Shown piece after piece: positions 1-12,200 of a stretch of 33,236 nt of DNA. The translations under genes and the position numbers were made by a program. Source of the stretch: Pelargonium cotyledonis (lineage: Eukaryota > Streptophyta > Magnoliopsida > Geraniales > Geraniaceae); NCBI GenBank assembly GCA_036897625.1, contig JAYMTA010000254.1, positions 1 to 33,236 on the forward strand, given 5' to 3'. The notes under the pieces were generated by a model that saw only the letters and a list, made by a program, of their open reading frames with translations, was not told the DNA's origin and made no database searches. The first letter of the stretch is position 1; the number at the start of each line of letters is the position of its first letter.

Positions 1-609
1 AGTTCAAAAATTGTAAAATGTTAAGAGTAAAGTAGTAAATTTACATTTTAAAAATATTTTGTTATTTATTTTTAACTTCGTCAGTTAGTTTTGACGGATT
101 CCATTAGTGATTCAATGAAATGGATCTCGCGGGAACGAGATATGCGATACTATGACCTCGCAGGTACAAAATAAAGTACAGAAATCCTGATAGAATAAAT
201 GGAATAGTACAGAAACTCCTGAAGTCATTTTTCCAATATTATAATCTCTTTTATACTTTACCTTTTATTTAACTTAAATATTCTACTTATCCACTATTTG
301 ATTCCATCCCCTCTTGCTTCACCTTCAATGTGCCGACAAAGCTATTTATATCAATAGATTTTGTTGTCATTCAAAGCAATTTTTTTTGTTTTTGATGAGC
401 CAAAACAATATATTGATATTTAAAAGTTTATTTTATCACTAATTTTGTGACATGCTATTCAACTTTAGGACATAACATGCTAAATAAGTTCATTTATATT
501 GGGGCTCTTTGTACAAATTAATTTATACAAGTTGTTCTATTTTAATTTGGTGTCTCGAATTTAAATTTTTATTTTTTGAAAACTCGGATTTGAATTTGAG
601 CGATTGGAA
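1..609. other. AT-rich intergenic DNA, no gene seen
   Basis: No open frame with recognisable protein content on either strand. The stretch is AT-rich with short homopolymer runs. The part from about 530 resembles the part from about 1617 (both begin with a TTGTTCTA-type string and end near ATAGGTGGTG), suggesting old repeated DNA. I see nothing functional. Confidence 0.6.
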
Positions 610-1060
610 TCAGTAGGATGTATAGGTGGTGGCTTTTTACATACAACTGGTGTTAATCAATGTGATTTGACGATCTCCTCTTGCTATCTCGAGCTGCCTG
701 CAAAAAAAAGTATTTCAAGTGGATTTTTTTTTATAATATTTCTTTTCTGCCTAGATTAGACTCTACTCAATGTTTATGGAAGATTCTTTAAGAAATCTCG
801 TTATATCCTTGCATATTGTTTTTTCGCGAGAGTTTTACCTATTGGATTTTTGCGGTTGGCAGTTTCTGATGGGACCATTATATGGATCATGATACAGCTG
901 ACGTTGAGACTTGAATTCAAACCCAATCAGTTTTGATTGTGCTGGATAGGCCCGCACATATCAACACATCTCATGTCTAAAAGCTAAAATATGACTGATC
1001 CTTAATCAAAACCTGAAATCGAATTCGGGTTCTAGTTCAAATCAAGCTCATCTTGCGTAC
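610..1060 (+). repeat. diverged dispersed repeat, copy 1
   Basis: About 450 bp that aligns by eye, in the same orientation, with 3015-3430. Shared landmarks in the same order are a TGTGATTTGA string, a GATCTCC block, AAGTGGAT, GAAGAT.CT.TTA.AAAT, a GTTTTACC block, TTGAGACT.GAA.TC.AACCCA, TGGATA..CCC.CACA and ATCAACACATCT. Many substitutions and indels separate the copies, so the duplication is old. There is no clear coding capacity and no clean terminal repeat, and the family is not recognised. The short frame at 1216-1410 lies outside it and shows no known domain. Confidence 0.55.
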
Positions 1061-1769
1061 CGACCTTTTGCCACCATCGGGTCTTTAATCTGATTCAACA
1101 TCACACTCAAAGGCTTATCGAATGTCTCCGACCAAACTATCATATTTCAATCTACTTTTACATTCTCTGCAACCGCCTTCTGCTGTTTTGCTCACACACC
1201 AATAAAAAACCTATTGTGAATCTACGTCGCAGCTATCTTAACGAGATACACAATTTGTTATTTACAGATCCAAAAATTTGTCACCGCTATGAAAATAAAA
1301 GTTGCTATAGTCATATCTTAAAAAAAACTCAAAACGGAACAGCCAAATTGGTTCACGCACCACAATTTCATAGGGGAGGTCATGACTCATATGTAGGTCG
1401 GTCTATTTAATAGAAGAAGAAAAAAAGTGAAACTTTTTTATTTATAGAAATTTAATAACTAGGCTACAAGATTCTTTATTTAATACAATTTAAATAAGAA
1501 TTGACTTGTTGCCTAAGATACATAGAATACATTCAAAATTTAGAGACACAATCCCATGAAACAAGAAATATGTAAAGTAGGGGTTTCTTCTTCGGGCGTG
1601 ATTTAATTGACACGAGTTGTTCTACTTTAATATACCGTCTGAATTTATATTTAGAGAATGTGATCATGTTAGAGAGATCTATTGTCATTGTAATATAATA
1701 TAAATTAGTGGGCAATATAGGTGGTGACTGATCATCAATGATTTGGTTTGAATTAAAATTATTTGACAC
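1061..1769. other. intergenic DNA, no gene seen
   Basis: AT-rich sequence without a recognisable gene. Frames of 60-80 codons at 1216-1410 and 1533-1769 have low-complexity translations and no known motif. Confidence 0.55.
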
Positions 1770-2544
1770 TAAGGTTATGTTTGGTACACATGAATGACAT
1801 GTAATAGAATGTCCATTCTAGTTTTTTTTATTTTTATCCTATGTTTGATAGAAGTATGAATGAATAAAAAGCTCATTCTTAAAAAAAAGCTCATTCTAAC
1901 TATTTTATGAAAGTCTGTTTCTCTTGAAAACCTATGTAATGATTATTCTAGATTAACCTAAAATAAAATTATAAAGAGAAAATTATTAAAATACCATTGT
2001 ATTCATTTTAGAATTCACATTATTTTAAACTTTAATCCAATTAAAAAGTCTCAAAATCTTCTCTCTTTAAATATTCAAGTTCATAACTTTTATGGATGCA
2101 AAAAAAAAAATATCCATTCACGGTTGCAATTTTTCTAGCTACCAACAAACTGGTACATTGTCTTCTTTATTTTCAATAGCATGTGCTATTAACTTTTTTT
2201 TTTTTTTTTTTCTAGTTGAACATGTTGACTTCTAATTATTAGATACATGGTTATTGATTCTAATGTGCATACATATTTTTATCTACTAATGTATCACTAT
2301 TTTGTCATGTACATTTTCGATACTTTTGAAAAATATTCATCACGTAGATGGATATTTTGGTAATACTAATAAAATTTTATTTCCATATTGATATATAAAA
2401 CCATTATACCAAACATTAGATAAACATTTTGACTACAAAATAAAATTTATTCTAAGTCTATACCAAACATGCTTCATGGAATAACTATTCAGCTTAGAAT
2501 AATGATTCCATTCCATTCCATTTCTGCATAACAAACGTAGCCTA
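1770..2544. mobile_element. possible Tourist-like (PIF/Harbinger) non-autonomous element
   Basis: The left end reads AAGGTTATGTTTGGTAC and the reverse complement of the right end reads AGGCTACGTTTGTTATGC, an imperfect inverted match that fits the 'GG..ATGTTTGGT' ends common in Tourist-like MITEs. A TAA/TAC pair flanks it, close to the 3-bp TWA target duplication of that group. Further copies of the same end motif occur inside (near 2408 and 2465), so the block may be nested. No transposase frame is present. Both limits are uncertain. Confidence 0.35.
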
Positions 2545-2763
2545 CATGTGGTGGCCATGCACGGAATAATTCTTAAAAGTACAATATTTTGTACCCGACA
2601 CTTAGACAATGTGATTATTTGATGTCTATATAATCCGTAGGTCAATTAGGGAAGCTTTAATTGATAGCATTTATATATTCAAGTGAGGTTCGATGTAATT
2701 GAAAAACATAACAATAAGATAAAATATGTGAAAAGATTGATGTTTTGAAGTGATAGTATTAAC

Positions 2764-3014
2764 TACATTCTCCGTCTCAAAACGAGTGTCACGTTTTTAT
2801 TTTTTGCAAAAATTAAGAAATATCAGATAATTTAATATGTTTTCAATATTATCTTCACTTTCCTGCCTACACCCATGTGCAGTACTGTAGTGCACAAGTG
2901 ATAAGCCAATATGGGAAAAACAATAATATATTAACCTAAAAGTAGAAACATGACACTCATTTTACGACAAAAAATTTAGACAAACAGGACATTTATTTTA
3001 AGACGGATGGAGTA
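2764..3014. mobile_element. Stowaway-like MITE
   Basis: About 251 bp bounded by TA dinucleotides. The left end, TACATTCTCCGTCTCAAAA, pairs with the right end, whose reverse complement begins TACTCCATCCGTCTTAAAA. This is the 'CTCCCTCCGTC' inverted repeat of plant Stowaway elements (Tc1/mariner, TA target). A second inverted pair, GAGTGTCACG near 2785 and its relative near 2950, continues the palindrome inward. The interior is AT-rich and non-coding. Confidence 0.75.
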
Positions 3015-3430
3015 GTAGTTAAGCACACATGGTGTTGTTCCATGTGATTTGATTGATCCCCTCCGGCGATCTCCATCTATTAGCAAAATCAGGTACTCAA
3101 AGTGGATGGCATCTCCACCGTCCATATTTAACAATACTCCACGATTGTGGAAGATACTCTTAGAAATTGCGTTATCACTACATTGTTTCGTCGAACTCTA
3201 TTTATATTGTTTTACCCTGTTGCCCTTATGTGGCTAACAACGTCTAATGAGCCCATTGTCTAGATCACACTGGAGCGGACAATTGAGACTCAAACTCGAA
3301 CCCACCCGACTCCAGTCGGGTTGGATAAACCCTCACAAATCAACACATCTTGTGCCCCAAGGGTGAAATCCCACCCGAAACCAAAACCAAAGCTGGAGTA
3401 CTTTCAGAGGTCAACAAACCGTCGGAATCA
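3015..3430 (+). repeat. diverged dispersed repeat, copy 2
   Basis: Second copy of the repeat at 610-1060, starting immediately after the Stowaway-like MITE. It carries a short CCCGACTCCAGTCGGGTT hairpin near 3305 that the first copy lacks. The 62-codon frame at 3049-3237 has no matching frame in copy 1 and is not treated as a gene. Confidence 0.55.
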
Positions 3431-3991
3431 AACTAAATCCTGATTTGCCAGCTCTAGATCACAGCCCCTTTTGTGGGTCAGGTCTCTCCATAACCAACAG
3501 CTGGGAGATTAAATACTCTTTCATTTTATATTTGTTTTGAATATCAATGTGATAGAATATAATATGCAGGTCAAATGAAAAAGCCTTGAAACCGATGTGT
3601 TCATCTTGGATGGATTGTAATAGTAAAATACAGGTAGTAATGACTAATGATGACAAAAACCATTATGGATCAATTTGGTCTCCATTTGATTTTGTACAAA
3701 TTTGACAAATAAATAAACAAACATAGTCAACTCTCCCACTCTCCAATCAAAACACTGATTCTCCATTTCACAATTCGTATGCTCTCTCTCACAAATTCTG
3801 TACCCACTACTCACAAAGAGAACCCACAGGCGCAGCCAGTTGTTCTTTCTGCTGTTTTTCGCTTTTCACAAAATCAAAATCAAAATTAAAATCACCAGCT
3901 TTTGTTGATGTCAGGAAATGAGAAAATGAGGAATTGGTTCGAGTCTCGGTTGTTACGCTCGCCGATAATAAAAAAAAAATACAGAGTGGAA
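3431..3991. promoter_or_regulatory. upstream region and 5' leader of the nucleoside hydrolase gene
   Basis: No gene lies here. The last 270 bases become pyrimidine-rich (TCTCCCACTCTCC, CTCTCTCTCAC), as in many plant core promoters and leaders. An in-frame ATG at 3908 precedes the chosen start by 28 codons, but its context is weak and it would bury the signal peptide behind a charged stretch. A TATA box could not be placed with confidence. Confidence 0.35.
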
Positions 3992-6900
3992 ATGGCAATG
4001 AAAATGAATGTTTGGTTGATGATCGCCGTATTGGCGATCTGTTGCGGTTTCAAGGAATGCGAGGGTCTTCCCCGGCGGATCCTTCTGGACACCGACGTGG
4101 ACACCGATGATTTCTTCGCTCTCTTCTACCTCTTGAAGCTCAACAGATCACAGTTCCAACTAGAGGTCACCACTCAACTTCTCTGTATCTCGATCCACAT
4201 CTGAAATTTGTCATATTTTCAATTCGGTTCAACTGATTTGAGGTGATTGGTAGCTGCTACACAGGGAGTAACAATCAGCACAAATGCGTGGACCAATGGC
4301 GGACACGCTGTGAATCAGTTGTATGATATGTTGTACATGATGGGCCGCGATGACATCTCTGTTGGGGTCGGGGGAGAGGGAGGAATACTAAACAATGGTG
4401 TCATCCTCCCTGATGTCGGCGGGTTTCTTCCCATAATCGAACAGGTTCTCAATTCTCTCATTTCTCATTGTAAGTGCAATTCAAATTTGCACACCACTTT
4501 TGTTCAATCTATAGATACACTTTCAGGGGACTACAACCGCCGGAGGGTGTAGATACAGACAAGCTATTCCTATGGGCGCCGGAGGAAGGCTAGACATTGA
4601 TTCCAACTTTGGTATCAGAAAAGCTTTCTTGCCTCAGGTGATATTATCAAGAACTTGCATAGCATAATGTTCTTTATGATCATGTTTGTGTAGAGAATTG
4701 GTGATCTTAGTATTTTGGAGATGATTTGAAATCAGGGTTTTAGGAGATATTGGCCTCTTCAGCAGCCCACTGCTCAGCAAGTGTTGATTGAGAAAGTGTC
4801 TGCAGGTCCTGTAACATTATTTGTTATAGGAGCTCATACAAATTTGGCTATTTTTCTTATGACTCATCCACATCTCAAGAGAAATATAGAGCATATCTAT
4901 GTTATGGGGGGTGGTGTGAGGTCAAAGAACCCGACGGGTTGTTGCCCCCAGAATGCAAGCTCGTCTTGCATCCCGAGGCAGTGTGGTGACCCGGGCAACT
5001 TGTTCACAGACTATACTAGCAATCCTTATGCAGAATTCAACATCTTTGGTGATCCTTTTGCTGCATATCAGGTAAAATAACCAATTAATAGGTAGTTCAC
5101 TCTTGATAACTTGTTACTTTCATTAGAAGTAGTTTAAAATGTTGTTTCTACTCTAGGTACTTCATTCTGGTATACCTATTACACTTGTTCCCTTGGATGC
5201 CACGAATACCATCCCCATAAACAAGGAGTTCTTTGAGGCGTTTCAGCGGAGACAAGACACGTATGAGGCGCAATACTGCTTTCAGTCATTGAAAATGGCT
5301 CATGATACATGGTTTGACAACCAATTCTATACGGTACTCTACTTTCACTTCACTCGTGCTGTCAAGTTAATTAGTCCATTAGGCGCCAACATTGAAGAAT
5401 TCATTTGTTTGTCCTACCATTTTGTAGAGCTATTTCATGTGGGATTCGTTCACATCCGGTGTTGCTGTCTCGATAATGAGTAATGCAGCTAGTCCTGATG
5501 GACATAACGAGTTTGCAGACATGGAGTACATGAATATAACAGTAGTTACTTCAAATGAGCCCTATGGAGTATCTGATGGCTCCAATCCCTTCTTTGATGG
5601 CCGGCGTGTCCCTAAGTTTGGTTTAAAGAAAGGCGGAGTTCACAGTGGTCATGTTCAGATGGGAACTCAAGATCCATTTTGCACTATGGGAAATGGGAAA
5701 GGGAGATGCAAGGTATTGTTGCAGCTTTCCCGTCTTTTTGTAGTGTTAATGTTTCCATGGAACTTACAACAATATTCAACAGGATGGTTACACGGAGGAG
5801 GTAACCGGGAAAGAGGCAGTGCGAGTTCTCGTTGCTACAAAAGCCAAGCCTAACAAGGATATTCATAGCCCACTTAACAGGGAATTCTTCATAAGTTTCT
5901 TGGATGTAAGTTTATTAAGCCTAACCCGTTTTTTTATGTCATCTTAGTACTTTTCGATTGTCTATACATATATGGCGACTCTCTCTGTGCACAGGTTCTT
6001 AATCGCCCTGAAAACAGTGGGAGGTTCAATTTCACTACACAATTTCCTTATTACAGACAAGTTTTATACAAACCAGATTTTGGATCGAAAAAATTGGGAA
6101 AACCAATCATCTTTGACATGGACATGAGTGCTGGAGATTTTCTAGCTTTGTTCTATCTACTAAAAGTACCTGTCCAAGTGATAAACCTCAAGGTAATGGT
6201 CTAGTTTGTGCTATAATTGAAATGGCTGTACTCGGGTTTCTAGTGACATATGTTCGATTGTTCAGGCAATAATTGTAAGTCCAACCGGGTGGGCAAATGC
6301 TGCAACAATAGATGTCATCTATGATTTGCTACATATGATGGGGCGCGACGACATTCCAGTGGGTCTAGGAGATGTGTATGGAATGAACCAGTCTGATCCA
6401 TCATTCTCTGCTGTTGGAGACTGCAAATATGCTAAGGCCATCCCACATGGTTGTGGTGGATTTTTGGACTCAGACACTCTCTATGGACTTGTTCGTGATT
6501 TGCCCCGAAGTCCTAGAAGGTAAATTCTTTGCTCATTTGAAGAGTTTTTGTAATTATATATGATATGATATGAGACTCGAATATTTGCAGATACACAGCT
6601 GAGAACTCTGTCAAGTATGGAGCTCCTAGGGACACAGATCATCCTGAGCTCAGGCAACCACTGGCATTGGAAGTTTGGGATTCTGTGTTGGAAACATTGC
6701 ATCCAGGATCTAATATCACCATATTGACCAATGGACCGTTGACGAATTTGGCAAAGATTATGCTTTCGAGGAAAAACACGAGCACGCGGATTCAGGTAAC
6801 TTAGTTTAGGTAACAAACTAACAAATGTATGTCACATAACATGGCTTGACAGGAGATTTGAAGTCATGTAATGTTGTTGATTTCAGGAAGTGTTAGTGGT

Positions 6901-7825
6901 AGGAGGTCACATAGTAAGGCGGCGTTTTGGGTACAATAAAGAGAGAGGCAACGTTTTCAGTTTTGATTCGAATAAATATGCAGAAATGAACATGTTCCTA
7001 GACCCTTTGGCTGCAAAGACAGTTTTTGAATCAGCATTGAACATCACACTCATTCCACTTGCTGTCCAGCATAGAGTGAGTTCATTTCCAAAGATCCTAG
7101 CATGGTTTTGGGGTGCCAGCAAAACTCCTGAAGCTGTGTTTTCTCAGAGCTTGCTCTCTAGGCTGTATAGTCTGCAGAAGAGGCATTTCAGATATCAACA
7201 CATGGTAATTAAGCATCCTTTTTTCTTTCTTTCTTTATAGATTGGATCACCAATGCACAATGGCGTATCCTTGAAAGTGGAGGAACACATTTTCTTTAGT
7301 TGTTACTGCTATTTAAAAAGTTAGGATAGACCCTTGCCTACTGTGGCTCAACCTTAACTCTGTAGTTGTCAATACTTGTTATTCTGTGTGATGGAGAAAC
7401 ACATTTTCTTTAGTTGCTACTGCTATTTAAGAAGTTAGGGTAGGCTCTTGTCTATTGTAGCCCACCCTTAACTCTGTAGTTGCTGGTACTTGTTATTATG
7501 TGTGATGATTTTGAATGCTGCATATGTGCAGGATATATTCTTGGGGGAGATTCTCGGGGCGTTGGTGTTGGCGGGTGACCATGGCCGGCTGCATCCGATA
7601 TTTGAAACGAAGCCAATCAAAGTCATTGCTGAAGGTGTAGAATCCAAAGATGGACAAATGGTGGTTGATGGAGAAGGAAAATTAGTCAAAATATTGGATA
7701 ATGTTGATGTGAAAGGCTTTTTTAATCAGTTTGTAGAGAGGTTAAGTGATGAGAAACAGTCTGCTGTCATAGGAAGCTTTGATGAGCAGAAAAGAATGTG
7801 GAGTGAGCCTCCCAAAAACAACTAG
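3992..7825 (+). CDS. NSH3: secreted tandem-domain nucleoside hydrolase (NSH3-like)
   Basis: Twelve exons: 3992-4165, 4265-4444, 4527-4637, 4736-5071, 5157-5333, 5428-5712, 5783-5905, 5995-6192, 6266-6519, 6591-6795, 6887-7204, 7532-7825; all introns GT-AG, giving 884 aa. The family hydrolyses the N-glycosidic bond of ribonucleosides, and plant NSH3 is described as an apoplastic inosine/adenosine hydrolase. Residues 1-25 look like a signal peptide, so secretion is expected. Domain 1 (about 26-450) has the calcium/ribose signature DTDVDTDD at 33-40 and a TNLA motif. Domain 2 (about 495-880) has DMDMSAGD at about 503-510 and GPLTNLAK. The D at 332 (MWDS) and at 788 (HMDIF) probably correspond to the late calcium-binding aspartate. 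Domain 2 has lost one conserved aspartate and may be non-catalytic. The start at 3992 was chosen for its AAATGG context and the signal peptide. Length and two-domain plan match the Arabidopsis protein as I recall it. Confidence 0.93.
7284..7507 (+). repeat. two-copy 114-bp tandem duplication in an intron
   Basis: Copies at 7284-7397 and about 7398-7507 inside the last intron of the nucleoside hydrolase gene. Both run from AACACATTTTCTTTAGTTG through CTGCTATTTAA.AAGTTAGG to TTGTTAT.TGTGTGATG, with roughly a dozen differences. The duplication ends close to the acceptor site and probably supplied the sequence now serving as branch/acceptor context. Confidence 0.8.
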
Positions 7826-7896
7826 TCAACTATGTATACTTTCAAAGGAACATATATTGAAATGATTTTTCAGTATAGGAAACAAAAACATCATGG

Positions 7897-8065
7897 TTAA
7901 CCAATGTGTTGCGGCTCAGTTGACAACACAGACTGAGATTGTGGGAAGAGATTTTGAGTTCGATCTCACTAAACACACTTACAGAAAGGGTCAAAGGGCC
8001 TTAACTGTGACTAAGCTCCGAACTGTATTAAACTATAATTTACGCCACAACCACAAAAAATAACA
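7897..8065 (+). mobile_element. tRNA-derived SINE-like unit, copy 1
   Basis: Contains a polymerase III A-box-like TGCGGCTCAGTTGACA (about 7909-7924) and a B-box-like GAGTTCGATCTC (about 7957-7968) at tRNA-like spacing, followed by a body with ACACACTTACAGAAAGGG and CTTAACTGTGACTAA. The same head and body order occurs at 23643-23770, which supports a dispersed SINE family. No clear poly(A) or target duplication was found. It lies just beyond the stop codon of the hydrolase gene and may overlap its 3' UTR. Confidence 0.55.
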
Positions 8066-9242
8066 TTGTTGTTGCTCATTTTTTTATCGGCAATACCAAC
8101 TCTCATTAAAAGGGTCAATCCTAAGATCTCAGGAAATCCAATGCGTCTTAAACCGCTTGACTTGGTGGGTATATAATTTTCAAAAGCATAGTAGAGGTCT
8201 CATTTCTCAGTCGCTACTACTGTAATCCAAATTATTTACATTTTCAACAAAATTGATCTGCACTTCTTATCTTAATTATATTCTTCAAAACAATGCCTCC
8301 AATGCAAGGCTACAAAAATTTTAATCCAAAAGATACTCACTCCGTAGTTTTGATTTCTTTTGGGGACATGAGAAAAAAGTAGGATTTTGTGTTCTTACTT
8401 TTGTTTTATTGTGTTTGATATTTGTACTGTTAATCCTTTTTTTTTTCTTTTATTCCATCAGTATACATGGCCGGCTTTAGGAATACATAATTTATACGTT
8501 TATGATACATTGTTTGATGATAGAAGACATCCTCACTCTGGTAAGTCGTAACTAAAGATGTTTGACTCCAATTAGGTTCATCAGGGAAGCATCACTCCCA
8601 CTTCGGTTGCCTAGAAGGCTAGAATGCCCAACTCCAACTTAAATCCTCGGGAAGTGTAACTCCTAATACGTCACCGAAGGTGCCCAAACTCTACATTGTG
8701 TCCATGAGATGACCAACTCCATCCCAAGAAAAACGTACAACTTTCATCATCATCGCCCCCAAGTGAATGAGTGATCGAAAGAGCTCATCAAACCGTGAAG
8801 GGTACATAGTGACTACATTTGTGATTCCGATCAAGTCTGGTCCATTTTTGGACCGATGCACACTCCTATATAGGTTGAAAACCTAGAGGATAGAAAAAGA
8901 AGATTCTCAAAAGAGATAGTGCATCCAATCATGTTAATTACAGTGAATATTATTTAGACTGGTCAATAGAAATAAACTCACTGTGACCTTGGTGAAACAA
9001 GCTAGGTTTCATGAAAACTTTCTAATTTGTATCGATCAACAGGAATTGGAACATTTTGATATGTTGAACTGAACTGAACTACTCTGACATTCATGTTCAC
9101 AAGCCTTGGGACAAAAAAGAGATTTATTGGTACAAAATAATAAATAGCCGATCGTTTCACAATTCACAAACTGAAATGAATTAGCTTATAACTAGGAATC
9201 AAAGATTCGGCTGCAGCAACAGATTCAGGAACTAGTTTCTTC
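8066..9242. other. intergenic DNA between convergent genes
   Basis: Separates the hydrolase (plus) from the shikimate enzyme (minus), so it holds both 3' ends. The part at 8540-8890 is richer in GC and contains a TCCTATATAGG string, which may be the remnant of a retroelement promoter, but no terminal repeats were found. No gene seen. Confidence 0.5.
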
Positions 9243-12200
9243 TCATGTATTTCTTGCCAACACATCCCTAATGAGTTGCTTGGGTGCTGCAATGGAAAGA
9301 TAAAGCCAAAAGTAAGATAACGGAAAAGAAAAAAGAGAGAAAATGTGTTGCACCTTTCATGCCATGGTATCCTTACCGGGTAAACCGCTGAACTTCTCAA
9401 CTTGTACAAATGCTTGATTGAGGAACATCTCGGTCCCAAAAACAATGGTTGCTCCGGATTCTTGTGCATCTTGCAAGAGTCTAGTCATTTTTGGAGTGTA
9501 AATGGCATCAAACACCAAAGAGTAGTGTTTCAACGCACTCTGCCAAGGAAAGAAGGATGTTAACTTAGCACGTGTATGTAGATAGATTGTCAATATGCAA
9601 GTCACTAATGTATTTCATTGTTGTTCGGGTACGAGATAATATGCACCTATATAAGAGTGTTTACACTGTGTTTTGCTATTAGATGGATTGAACATGTTAT
9701 TTTCCTGGAAGACGTGTGTGGAAACAAGGAATTGGAGATTGTCACATAATAAGTGAGGGAAAAGGCGGTCTGAATTTGTAAGATACATATTAGATCTAAA
9801 TCCCAATTCAAAAGCTCAATTCCATGTCCGAACGCAGCCAAGAATCATCTCAGAGCCCACATGCAAATAGATATGTGCATAATAAATTATATCACCTTTC
9901 CAATACTCAATATGTGGATGAGAATCGCAAAAGTAATGACAGTACAATCGAATAGAAAACTTTCCATGATGAATGAAGTAATAATCATGATTCATGACAG
10001 GTGAGAGGATATATTTGTTCATATTAGTTCATTCACACTCATAATGAAATCATATTTGTCGCTCAGCCCACTTGGCCTAGCCTTCTTTTCTTTTTTGTAA
10101 ATGTGTGTTAAAATAATGATTAGGACATGTTTGGAATAAGTATGAACATTTAATCGTCTGCCTTTTCAGTTCTGCATTTGAAACATTAGAAATGGAAGCT
10201 ATACTGTTTTATATTCTATCATGATTTCAGTTTCAGCAACATTCCCATCCAAGATGGTAGATTTAGCACAAAACTATGAATAGGACACGTGGAACAAACT
10301 TATATTTGTGGGATGTCACTTGAATCATGAAGACACACGTCATACTTTCAGTCAGCAACAGTATATGACAGAGAAAGCAAACCTTAGGTATGGGAGTCGC
10401 ATCGATATTTGGTTTCATTCCAACAGAAGTAGTATTTGCAAGAATCATTCCTTCTTCTGGATGGAAATCGGCCAGTTCAGCAAGAGTCATTGCTTGTCCA
10501 CCAACTTTATTGGCTAGTTCTTTTGCTTTGTCTATAAGATACAAGAAAATAGTCAGTGTAGTTTCAATGAACTTTCACTTTCAATTGCTATCAAAATGAT
10601 ATGCATATAAATAGTTATCATTAATATTAACATTATTCTATTATTCTCCTAATTTATGTGAGGATTTCTATCATTTGGAATAGAAGACTTATGGGACAAA
10701 TGCCTCATTATTTTACTAGCTCTCCAGTTCAACTTGCTCACCAGTTGTATGATTGATTACATTAAACTTTTCCAATCAAACCAATTGGTGCCCTATAAAT
10801 TCAAAGCCTAATAGTACTATAGTCCTTCCCAACAACCCATCATAGAAGTGCATAACTAACCAGCCCAGATCACACATGTTTTTTCTTTACTTATTTTACC
10901 AAGGAATTCCCTTTGTAAAGTTATTCCTAGAATTTTAATTTATTTTCTCATCTCTTTTACACTTCACTGTTCCTAAATACCAAAATTTAATCTAAATCCT
11001 TGAGGAATATTTTTAATAAAATGAGTAAGAATTTTTTTAAGAATTACATCTCTTATGAAGAACTGAAATGGAGACCAACCAAATAACTAATTCAACAATA
11101 AGAATAGTGTTGTCCGCTAGTGGTGGTATATCAACTTTTGAACCAAGATATTTCTAGTTTAAATGTTGAATTATCAATTAGCATGATATTGTAATATGAA
11201 GAGCCATCAAATTTCACATTAGAAGTGAACTAAACCACCATCACAAAATTCATATAAAAGTTCTCACCATATGAGCGATTAGCAACAACAACTCTTGCCC
11301 CTTTCTCATATCCACCATAAGCCAGTGCCTTACCAGCCCCACCAGCTCCCATGACGACAAATAGTTTGCCTGCTAATGGAGAAGCAGACCCATTGCTTGC
11401 TTTACCAGATGCTGGAAAGAAGAGTATTAATTTAGAATCAAACTGAAAACAAAAACATTGAAAGTACAATAAATAGCATGTAAATGCATTACGAACTTCG
11501 TAATCCTTCTTCAATAGCTGCAATAGCTCCAAGATAGTCAACATTGTAACCCATCAACTTTCCATCTGGTTTCTTGATCATGCAACTAATTGCTCCTATA
11601 GACTGTAAAATTTTAATTGTATCAAGTTCAATAAGTATGAGATGAAGAACACAAAGACTGTACAAATTAAATGAAGTGATTATTATGTACCTTGGCAACT
11701 GGATGAATTTCATCACAGCAGTTGAATCCAGCCTCCTTGTGAGGAATTGTATAACTGTTTTAAATCAAAGATTATGAAAAAGATATTCATAAATAAATAA
11801 ATTCTTATAGTTTTATATATTGGGTACGATTATCTTTTATATAGAACAATTTCAAAACATCAAAGGAATGTGTATTAGCTACAAAACTTGCACTCTGTTT
11901 ATGCTTCTGAAACAAAAAAATTACCTGTATCCAACAAAATCGTGAGATGAGTAGGTCTTGAGAAAATTTTCAACATTATCAACCAGCAAAGGCAAATATA
12001 TTCCATTGAAACCAAGTGACTTGAATGATGGATTGTAGAGATGAGGACTTTTGCTGTGACCAATAGGATTTCCAATAACACCGTGTACTTTGGTGTCAGG
12101 CCCTATTAGTCTGAAATTGTATAATTCTAACAAATCAGTTACTGTTGGTTGCCCAGGTGCTGATACAACTCCAGCCTCAAGTGTACCAAAAGTGAGATAT

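Noticed and set aside
3908..3991. Upstream in-frame ATG of the hydrolase as the true start
   Set aside because: It would put a charged 28-residue stretch before the signal peptide, and its context is weaker than that of the ATG at 3992.
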